Shown here piece after piece: positions 1-5,625 of a DNA stretch of 6,131 nucleotides. The number at the start of each line of letters is the position of its first letter. The stretch's first letter is position 1. Source of the stretch: Chryseobacterium sp. (GTDB taxonomy: Bacteria; Bacteroidota; Bacteroidia; Flavobacteriales; Weeksellaceae). The stretch lies in contig JAGNPP010000161.1 of NCBI GenBank assembly GCA_017989575.1, forward strand, positions 1 through 6,131. The letters are read 5' to 3'. Under the pieces are notes generated by a model. It saw only the letters and a program-made list of their open reading frames with translations. It was not told where the DNA came from and did no database searches. The position numbers and the translations under genes were made by a program.

Positions 1-1059
1 TTTTTTGGGGCGGTTTTCAGAATCCGTCACTCGGTGAGTTTTGCGATTCACTCTTTCTTTAATCAAAATCAATTTTTCTACATCAATACGCCAATTATCA
101 CTGGAGTTGATGCAGAAGGCGCTGGTGAAATGTTCGGCGTTACAAATTTTGATCTTAATAATATGCCGAAAACCGAAGAAGGAGAAATCGATTTTTCTCA
201 GGACTTTTTCGGAAAAAAAACCAACTTGACTGTTTCTGGTCAGCTTGAAGGTGAAACTGCAGCGATGGGATTGGGAAGAATTTACACTTTCGGACCGACT
301 TTCCGTGCAGAAAATTCTAACACAACGCGTCATTTAGCTGAATTTTGGATGATTGAGCCAGAAGTTGCGTTCAACAATCTTGAAAATAACATCGACCTTG
401 CTGAAGATTTCTTGAAATATGTAATTCAATACGTTTTGGATAACTGCAAAGACGATTTGGAGTTCCTAGACAAGCGTTTCGAAGAAGAGCAGAAATCGAA
501 ACCTGAAAAAGACAGAGCCAAAGAAGGCTTGATTGAAAAACTCACAAACGTGGTTGCAAAGCGCTTCAAGAGAGTATCTTACACAGAAGCAATTGAGATT
601 TTATTAAATTCGAAAGAAAATAAAAAAGGTAAATTCCAATATCCGATTGAGAAATGGGGAACCGATCTGCAGTCTGAGCACGAAAGATATTTGGTGGAGA
701 AACATTTCGAAACGCCAGTTGTCCTTTTCGATTATCCGAAAGAAATCAAGGCTTTCTATATGAAACTGAATGACGACGGAAAAACGGTTGCCGCAATGGA
801 CGTTCTTTTCCCAGGAATCGGCGAAATCATAGGCGGTTCTGAGAGAGAAGCCAGACACGATGTTCTTCTTGAAAAAATGAAAGATTTCGGTGTTGATGAA
901 CACGAACTTTGGTGGTATCTTGACACTAGAAAATTTGGTTCTGTGCCACACGCTGGATTTGGTTTAGGTCTTGAAAGACTGGTACTTTTCGTAACTGGAA
1001 TGACCAATATTAGAGATGTGATTCCTTTCCCGAGAACGCCTAAAAATGCAGAGTTTTAA
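1..1059 (+). CDS. asnS: Asparaginyl-tRNA synthetase, 5'-truncated by window edge
   Basis: Class II aminoacyl-tRNA synthetase that charges tRNA-Asn with asparagine in the cytoplasm. The frame is open from the first base and the early residues (FGAVFRIRH) already match the start of the AsnRS catalytic domain, so the gene runs in from the left; the GTG at 34 is an internal valine codon. About 352 codons are present against roughly 480 in the family, so the missing ~130 residues would be the N-terminal OB-fold anticodon-binding domain. Visible landmarks are the motif 1 region (NTPIITGVDAEGAGEMF), motif 2 with its ATP-contacting arginine in FRAENSNTTRHLAEF (R at codon 102), GEIIGGSERE, and motif 3 GLGLERLVLFVTGM (R at codon 326). 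The NIRDVIPFPRTP ending is typical of AsnRS and separates it from AspRS. A terminator follows directly. Identity is secure; only the N-terminus is unseen. Confidence 0.96.
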   Translation, partial: FFGAVFRIRHSVSFAIHSFFNQNQFFYINTPIITGVDAEGAGEMFGVTNFDLNNMPKTEEGEIDFSQDFFGKKTNLTVSGQLEGETAAMGLGRIYTFGPTFRAENSNTTRHLAEFWMIEPEVAFNNLENNIDLAEDFLKYVIQYVLDNCKDDLEFLDKRFEEEQKSKPEKDRAKEGLIEKLTNVVAKRFKRVSYTEAIEILLNSKENKKGKFQYPIEKWGTDLQSEHERYLVEKHFETPVVLFDYPKEIKAFYMKLNDDGKTVAAMDVLFPGIGEIIGGSEREARHDVLLEKMKDFGVDEHELWWYLDTRKFGSVPHAGFGLGLERLVLFVTGMTNIRDVIPFPRTPKNAEF

Positions 1060-1081
1060 GCATTAATTAAATATAAAAATC

Positions 1082-1115
1082 AAAATTCCTTCAATTAAAA
1101 CTGAAGGAATTTTTT
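1082..1115 (+). terminator. Rho-independent terminator of asnS
   Basis: An 11-bp stem (AAATTCCTTCA at 1083-1093 pairing with TGAAGGAATTT at 1102-1112) closes an 8-nt loop and runs into a T-rich tract ending near 1115. It lies 23 nt after the asnS stop codon. It should separate asnS transcription from the toxin-antitoxin pair that starts only 24 nt further on. Confidence 0.85.
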
Positions 1116-1117
1116 AT

Positions 1118-1125
1118 TAACTTTA
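1118..1125 (+). promoter_or_regulatory. Weak candidate -7 element for the TA pair
   Basis: TAACTTTA differs from the Bacteroidota -7 consensus TAnnTTTG only at the last base and ends 14 nt before the antitoxin ATG. I see no TTG at the expected -33 spacing, and that position would fall inside the asnS terminator hairpin. It is the best placed candidate in a very short gap, but it could be chance in AT-rich DNA. Confidence 0.25.
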
Positions 1126-1139
1126 CTTAAATTTTTAAA

Positions 1140-1355
1140 ATGAGCACCATCACTTTACATAACGAATCTGAAAATCAATTAAAATTAATTGAAGCGCTAT
1201 TGAAGGAATTGAATATAAAATTTGAGGTTTCAAAAAAAGAAAAGTTAACAGATTGGCAGAGAAAACAATTGCAAGAAGGCATTGACCAAGCTAATCGGGG
1301 TGAATTCTTCACTGAAGATGAAGCTGAAAAAATCCTTGATAAATGTTTCAAATAA
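1140..1355 (+). CDS. Putative antitoxin of a RelE/ParE-type TA pair
   Basis: A 71-residue protein, probably the antitoxin of a type II module. Residues 1-30 (MSTITLHNESENQLKLIEALLKELNIKFEV) resemble the short strand-plus-helix start of small Bacteroidota antitoxin-like proteins of the DUF2683 kind (family named from memory). Residues 36-70 are a charged helical tail (LTDWQRKQLQEGIDQANRGEFFTEDEAEKILDKCF); its GEFFTEDEAEKIL part is like the toxin-wrapping C-terminus of many RelB/addiction-module antitoxins. The ATG at 1140 is the first in-frame start after the upstream terminator. The 3' end overlaps the toxin gene by 13 nt, which suggests translational coupling. Size, order and overlap support the role more strongly than the sequence alone. 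Autoregulation with the toxin is typical of such modules, but I found no clear operator. DNA-binding fold not identified. Confidence 0.75.
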   Translation: MSTITLHNESENQLKLIEALLKELNIKFEVSKKEKLTDWQRKQLQEGIDQANRGEFFTEDEAEKILDKCFK

Positions 1356-1636
1356 AATGGACGAAAAAAGCTTTGCTAGATTTAGCAGAAACTTTAAAAT
1401 ATTGGAATATTCATAATTCATCCGAAACTTTTTCGAAAAAATTAAGACTTGAAGTCAAGAAAAAACAATTAGAGCTATCTGAAAATCCTAAAATTGGAAT
1501 AAAGACTGCCTTTGATGAAATATATAAAATTAAAATCCTTAAATATTATTCATTATTCTTCAGATTTCAAAATGATAAAATCGAAATTTTAGCCTTTTGG
1601 GACAACAGAAGAAACCCAGATAATCTTGAACTATAA
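1343..1636 (+). CDS. RelE/ParE superfamily toxin
   Basis: A 97-residue basic protein with the layout of RelE/ParE-fold toxins: an N-terminal strand (MFQIKWTKKA), two helices (about residues 8-50) ending in the family-like ENPKIGIKT turn, then a C-terminal beta-sheet (YKIKILKYYSLFFRFQNDKIEILAFWDNRRNPDNL). The FWDNRRNP signature at residues 85-92 is common in Bacteroidota proteins annotated as RelE/ParE toxins. RelE members cleave ribosome-bound mRNA and ParE members poison gyrase; the sequence alone does not say which applies here. The ATG at 1343 lies inside the last codons of the antitoxin gene (13-nt overlap, different frame), so the two are almost certainly co-transcribed. The frame is intact and of normal length, so the toxin looks functional. 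Its own terminator follows. Confidence 0.83.
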   Translation: MFQIKWTKKALLDLAETLKYWNIHNSSETFSKKLRLEVKKKQLELSENPKIGIKTAFDEIYKIKILKYYSLFFRFQNDKIEILAFWDNRRNPDNLEL

Positions 1637-1650
1637 ATATAGTATTTCGT

Positions 1651-1679
1651 AAATCCCATTCATATCGAGTGGGATTTTT
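1651..1679 (+). terminator. Rho-independent terminator of the TA operon
   Basis: An 11-bp stem including one G-U pair (AAATCCCATTC at 1651-1661 with GAGTGGGATTT at 1667-1677) encloses a 5-nt loop and ends in a short T run. It begins 14 nt after the toxin stop, giving the TA pair its own 3' boundary. The T run is short, so termination may be incomplete. Confidence 0.8.
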
Positions 1680-1713
1680 CATTTTAGAACATTAATGAAA
1701 AATTAAAATTCCA

Positions 1714-1721
1714 TACTTTTG
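1714..1721 (+). promoter_or_regulatory. Candidate -7 promoter element for the M13 peptidase gene
   Basis: TACTTTTG matches the Bacteroidota primary-sigma -7 consensus TAnnTTTG exactly and lies 21 nt before the ATG, a normal leader length. No exact TTG is visible at -33. The box is embedded in a 7-bp inverted repeat (1713-1719 with 1722-1728), which could be an operator or could be coincidence. Confidence 0.55.
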
Positions 1722-1742
1722 AAAGTATTAAAATAAATCTCA

Positions 1743-3824
1743 ATGAAAAAGATCAGTATTTACGTGATGACGATTGCTGCAACATTCTACTTAGAATCTT
1801 GCTCCACATCACAAAAAACTACAGCAGAACAACCGACAACAGAAACAGAAGCTCTAAAAACCATTAAGGAAGAAGGACTTAACATTTCTTATATGGATCC
1901 AAGTGTAAGACCTCAAGATGATTTCTATAATTATGTAAACGGTGGCTGGATGAAAACCGCGGTAATTCCGTCAGACAAACCAAGTTGGGGCTCATTCAAC
2001 GCTTTGAGGGAAGATGTGGATGTTGCATCATTGGATATTTTGAACAAAGTACTTTCAGAAAAATTCGATTCTAATTCTGAAGGCGAAAAAATCCAGGCGC
2101 TTTACGGCACTTTCATCGACTGGAACAAGAGAAATGCAGAAGGTATTAATCCAATCAAATCTCAATTGACAAAAATCGATGCTATCAAAAATGTCAAAGA
2201 TTTGCAGAAATATTTGATCGAAGTTACACCTTCTGGCGACAATCCTTTCTACGGATGGAGAGTTGGTGCCGATATGAAAAACTCTGTAATGAACGCGGTT
2301 TATCTTGGTGGACCAAGTTTAGGTTTGGGTAAAGATTATTATCAAAAAGTGAATGAAGCCAACACCAAAACATTAGCCGAATACAAAAATTACGTTGCTA
2401 AACTAGAAACAGTTCTTGGAAGCAAAAATCCGGATGCAACAGCTCAGCAAATTGTAGATTTTGAGAAAAAACTGGCTCAGGATCTTTTGACTTTGGAACA
2501 AGGTCGTGATGCGAATTTGCGTTACAATCCTAAAACTGTTGAAGAATTAAAACCATTGGTAAAAAATGTCAATCTTCCGGATTACTTGAAAACCGTTGGC
2601 GTTAACACCGACAAAGTCATTATCGGAGAATTAAAATATTATCAAAATATGGATTCTTGGATGACGGATAAAAATATCGGACTCATCAAAGAATATATTA
2701 AGTATGATCTATTAAACAAGAACGCAAGCAATCTTGATCAGAATCTGGACAACATCCGTTTTGATTTTTATTCCAAATATCTGCAAGGCCAGCAAGAGCA
2801 ACGTTCTATGGAAAAACGTGGACTTGGTTTGGTAAATGGTGTTCTTGGTGAAGCTTTTGGAAAACTTTATGTAGAGAAAAATTTCTCACCAGAAGCGAAA
2901 CAAAAGATGGAAACTTATGTAGATTACATCAAGAAAGCTTTCAAAGTTCATATAGAAAATCTGGAATGGATGTCTCCTGTGACGAGAGAAAAAGCTTTGG
3001 AAAAATTATCTAAATTCAAAGTGAAGATTGCTTATCCTGACAAATGGAAAGATTATTCTAAATTGAATTTGAAATTGGCTTCAAATGGCGGAACTTATTA
3101 CAACAATCTCGAGAAAATCTCAGAATGGAGCTATGCCAAAAATCTTGATAAAATAGGAAAACCAGTAGATAAAACGGAATGGGGAATGTCGCCGCAAACG
3201 GTGAACGCTTATTACAGCTCATCTAATAATGAGATTGTTTTCCCAGCGGCCATCTTGCAACCGCCGTTTTTCAATTTCAATGCAGATCCAGCAGTAAACT
3301 TTGGAGGAATTGGTGGCGTCATCGGTCACGAAATCTCTCACGGGTTTGATGATAGCGGATCCAGATTTGACGGCGATGGAAACTTAAACAATTGGTGGAC
3401 GGAAAGTGACAGAAAAAACTTCGACGAAAAAGTAGGACAATTGGCTGCACAATATGATAAATATGAACCTGTGACTGGAAGTTTCGTGAATGGGAAATTT
3501 ACCAGTGGCGAAAATATTGGAGATTTAGGCGGAATTAATGTCGCTTACACTGCTCTACAAATGTATTTGAAAGACCATGGAAATCCAGGAAAAATCAGCG
3601 ATTTGACTCAAGATCAAAGATTTTTTATGAGTTGGGCAACGGTTTGGAGAACCAAATCCACAGATAAATATATGACCAATCAAGTAAAAACAGATCCGCA
3701 TTCACCGGGTTATTACAGAAGTTTTGGACCATTGGTGAATATGGATTCTTTCCAAAAAGCCTTTGATGTCAAACCCGGAGACAAACTATATGTAGCTCCC
3801 GAAAAGAGAATCAAAATCTGGTAA
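1743..3824 (+). CDS. M13-family zinc metallopeptidase lipoprotein (neprilysin/PepO-like)
   Basis: A 693-residue gluzincin endopeptidase expected to cleave peptides outside the cytoplasm. The N-terminus is a lipoprotein signal (MKKISIYVMTIAATFYLESC) with lipobox LESC, making Cys20 the lipidated residue. The tail STSQKTT after it lacks the acidic residues typical of Bacteroidota surface-export signals, so periplasmic anchoring is my inference. The M13 N-domain begins at about residue 51 (DPSVRPQDDFYNYVNGGWM). Catalytic features are all present: NAYY at 488-491 for substrate binding, zinc motif HEISH (H529, E530, H533), third zinc ligand E590 in ENIGD with D594, and the DPHSPGYYR segment giving H653 and R659, equivalent to neprilysin His711 and Arg717. 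The NAYY-to-HExxH spacing (41 residues) equals that of neprilysin. It ends in KRIKIW, the cysteine-free bacterial form of the family's C-terminal tryptophan. Length is normal; the natural substrate is unknown. Confidence 0.95.
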   Translation: MKKISIYVMTIAATFYLESCSTSQKTTAEQPTTETEALKTIKEEGLNISYMDPSVRPQDDFYNYVNGGWMKTAVIPSDKPSWGSFNALREDVDVASLDILNKVLSEKFDSNSEGEKIQALYGTFIDWNKRNAEGINPIKSQLTKIDAIKNVKDLQKYLIEVTPSGDNPFYGWRVGADMKNSVMNAVYLGGPSLGLGKDYYQKVNEANTKTLAEYKNYVAKLETVLGSKNPDATAQQIVDFEKKLAQDLLTLEQGRDANLRYNPKTVEELKPLVKNVNLPDYLKTVGVNTDKVIIGELKYYQNMDSWMTDKNIGLIKEYIKYDLLNKNASNLDQNLDNIRFDFYSKYLQGQQEQRSMEKRGLGLVNGVLGEAFGKLYVEKNFSPEAKQKMETYVDYIKKAFKVHIENLEWMSPVTREKALEKLSKFKVKIAYPDKWKDYSKLNLKLASNGGTYYNNLEKISEWSYAKNLDKIGKPVDKTEWGMSPQTVNAYYSSSNNEIVFPAAILQPPFFNFNADPAVNFGGIGGVIGHEISHGFDDSGSRFDGDGNLNNWWTESDRKNFDEKVGQLAAQYDKYEPVTGSFVNGKFTSGENIGDLGGINVAYTALQMYLKDHGNPGKISDLTQDQRFFMSWATVWRTKSTDKYMTNQVKTDPHSPGYYRSFGPLVNMDSFQKAFDVKPGDKLYVAPEKRIKIW

Positions 3825-3830
3825 CAAAAC

Positions 3831-3862
3831 AAAAACCTTCAGAATATTCTGAAGGTTTTTTT
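3831..3862 (+). terminator. Strong rho-independent terminator after the M13 peptidase
   Basis: The 20 nt at 3836-3855 are a perfect palindrome (CCTTCAGAAT followed by its reverse complement). It is extended by flanking A5/T5 pairing and followed by an uninterrupted run of seven T. It starts 7 nt after the peptidase stop codon and isolates this gene from rpoN. Confidence 0.9.
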
Positions 3863-3902
3863 GTTAACTTTTATTAACTCATCAAAAATCGTGCTAAACT
3901 TG

Positions 3903-3932
3903 TTGTTTTTTGAAAATAAATTTCTAACTTCG
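3903..3932 (+). promoter_or_regulatory. Candidate rpoN promoter
   Basis: TTG at 3903-3905 and TAACTTCG at 3925-3932 are separated by 19 nt, which fits the Bacteroidota -33/-7 arrangement TTG-N17-23-TAnnTTTG with one mismatch in the -7 box. The predicted start would leave a leader of roughly 28 nt before the rpoN ATG. The position, just downstream of the M13 terminator, is what an independent rpoN promoter would need. Confidence 0.5.
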
Positions 3933-3967
3933 TAAAAGTTAATCATTATTGATAAACGTAAAAAATT

Positions 3968-5431
3968 ATGCTAAAGCAAAATCTACAAATGCGACTCGGG
4001 CAAAAGCTCGCTCCTCAACAGATTCAACTGATGAAACTCATACAGCTTCATACTTTGGAATTTGAAGAAGAATTGGAAAGAGAATTGGAAGAAAACCCAG
4101 CTTTAGAAAAGGTTGCGGACGAAAATTCCGAGGAAGAATACTCCAAAGCGGACGAAGAGTACGAAAGCGAAGGGAGCGAAAGCATAGAAACAGATTTTGA
4201 TGTTGATGAATATCTTTACGATGATGAGCCAAGCTACAAAACCGCTTCCAGCAACTATTCTGCTGACGATGAAGATTTTGACAACCAATCACTTTTAACA
4301 GAAGGACAAACACTTTATGATTATCTTTTGGAGCAAATTCGCCTTTCTAGTGTGGATGAAGAAGATCTTAAAATCTGCGAATACGTTATCGGAAACCTCG
4401 ACACAGACGGCTATTTGAGAAGAGATATTAAATCTATTGTTGATGATTTGGCTTTTTCACAAGGTATTTATACAACGATTGAAAAAGTGACCGATATTCT
4501 TGAGAACTATGTTCAGAAATTGGATCCACCAGGCGTTGGTGCAAGAGATTTGAGAGAATGTCTTTTGCTTCAAATTGAGAAAAAAGTAAGTTCAGATCAA
4601 ACTGTTATTTTGGCAGGAAATATTTTGAGAAATCAATTTGATGCGCTTGCGAACAAGCATTACAACAAGATTCTTCAGAAATATGACATCGAAGAAGAAG
4701 ATTTGAAAGACGCTTTGGATGAAATCTCCAGACTTTCACCAAAAGTTGGCGGAAACTTTGATACTCAGACAATTACCATCAATCAAGAAATCATTCCTGA
4801 TTTTATGATTCAAGTCAAGGACAATCAAGTGATCCCAACTTTGAATAACAAAAACGCACCTTCCCTTCGAGTTTCTGATGAGTATAAAGAAATCTTAACA
4901 ACCTACTCTCACGATAAGAAATCTGCTGAACACAAGCAAGCGGCGCTTTTCATTAAACAAAAATTGGATGCAGCGAAATGGTACATCGATGCTATCAATC
5001 AAAGACAAAACACATTACTGCAAACGATTACAGCAATTGTAAAACTTCAGAAAGACTATTTCATTTCTGGCGATGAGAAAAACATCAGACCAATGATTTT
5101 GAAAGATGTTGCTGACATTACCGGTTTTGATATTTCTACAATCTCCAGAGTGGTAAAAAGCAAATATGCCGACACGCCAAACGGAATTGTTTATTTGAAA
5201 AATTTATTCTCAGATTCATTAACAAACGATGACGGTGAGGAAGTTTCAACCAAAGAAATAAAACAACATCTACAAGAAGCGATTGGCAAAGAAAACAAGA
5301 GAAAACCTTACACAGACGACGCTCTTGTGGGAATTTTGAAAGAAAAAGGTTACAACATCGCCAGAAGAACGATTGCAAAATACAGAGAACAACTGAATAT
5401 CCCAGTCGCAAGATTGAGAAAAGAATTATAA
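3968..5431 (+). CDS. rpoN: RNA polymerase sigma-54 factor
   Basis: A 487-residue sigma factor that directs core RNA polymerase to -24/-12 promoters and needs an AAA+ enhancer-binding activator to open DNA. Region I is at residues 1-46: glutamine- and leucine-rich (LKQNLQMRLGQKLAPQQIQL) with the family's EELERELEENPALE. An acidic, low-complexity region II follows to about residue 105. The core-binding domain covers about 110-330 (e.g. LDPPGVGARDLRECL and LSPKVGG). The -12-recognising helix-turn-helix is around 377-396 (ILKDVADITGFDISTISRVV). The diagnostic RpoN box ARRTIAKYRE is at 465-474 and contacts the -24 element. All regions are intact and the length is normal for the family. The gene is monocistronic here, bounded by terminators on both sides. 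No activator gene is in the window, so the regulon cannot be inferred. Confidence 0.97.
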   Translation: MLKQNLQMRLGQKLAPQQIQLMKLIQLHTLEFEEELERELEENPALEKVADENSEEEYSKADEEYESEGSESIETDFDVDEYLYDDEPSYKTASSNYSADDEDFDNQSLLTEGQTLYDYLLEQIRLSSVDEEDLKICEYVIGNLDTDGYLRRDIKSIVDDLAFSQGIYTTIEKVTDILENYVQKLDPPGVGARDLRECLLLQIEKKVSSDQTVILAGNILRNQFDALANKHYNKILQKYDIEEEDLKDALDEISRLSPKVGGNFDTQTITINQEIIPDFMIQVKDNQVIPTLNNKNAPSLRVSDEYKEILTTYSHDKKSAEHKQAALFIKQKLDAAKWYIDAINQRQNTLLQTITAIVKLQKDYFISGDEKNIRPMILKDVADITGFDISTISRVVKSKYADTPNGIVYLKNLFSDSLTNDDGEEVSTKEIKQHLQEAIGKENKRKPYTDDALVGILKEKGYNIARRTIAKYREQLNIPVARLRKEL

Positions 5432-5438
5432 AACAAGG

Positions 5439-5465
5439 CCTCGAAATTATTTTTCGAGGTTTTTT
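5439..5465 (+). terminator. Rho-independent terminator of rpoN
   Basis: An 8-bp stem (CCTCGAAA at 5439-5446 with TTTCGAGG at 5452-5459) closes a 5-nt loop and is followed by six T. It starts 7 nt after the rpoN stop codon. Confidence 0.88.
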
Positions 5466-5591
5466 ATTACTATTTAATAGAGAATGATTATTAAACTAGA
5501 AATATTATTAACATTCTATTAAAGTTATTTAGAAAGATTACAAACTGTATTTTTCTGACATTTCTCAATGTTAAGTCAGTCAACATTTTTC

Positions 5592-5599
5592 TAAATTTG
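5592..5599 (+). promoter_or_regulatory. Candidate -7 promoter element for the sdh operon
   Basis: TAAATTTG is an exact match to TAnnTTTG and lies 26 nt before the sdhC ATG. No exact TTG is seen at the -33 position. Instead the area upstream carries an imperfect dyad (CTGAC at 5555-5559, GTCAG at 5575-5579) that could bind a regulator. The rest of the 194-nt gap is AT-rich with no other feature I can support. Confidence 0.55.
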
Positions 5600-5625
5600 T
5601 GAAAATTCAAAATAACAATAGAATT

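Noticed and set aside
34..36. GTG as the start codon of asnS
   Set aside because: The frame is open upstream to base 1 and the upstream residues match the AsnRS catalytic domain, so this is an internal valine codon in a truncated gene.
604..1007. Antisense open frames opposite asnS
   Set aside because: They lie opposite conserved AsnRS coding sequence and their translations resemble no protein family; they are shadows of the coding strand.
1102..1210. 10-bp direct repeat TGAAGGAATT at 1102-1111 and 1201-1210, as a possible insertion footprint of the TA cassette
   Set aside because: One copy is the asnS terminator arm and the other is inside the antitoxin coding region, so they do not flank the cassette. 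No terminal inverted repeats or transposase are present; chance is likely.
1082..3862. Shared CCTTCA/TGAAGG core in the asnS and M13 terminators as a dispersed repeat
   Set aside because: The shared core is only 6 bp per arm, the flanks and loops differ, and GC-poor terminators often converge on similar stems.
3863..3967. Sigma-54 (-24/-12) promoter near rpoN for autoregulation
   Set aside because: No GG-N10-GC pair of the right spacing was found in this gap; a Bacteroidota-type TTG/TAnnTTCG promoter fits better.
4038..5411. Antisense open frames opposite rpoN
   Set aside because: They are opposite well-conserved RpoN domains, have low-complexity translations and no recognisable motif or start context.
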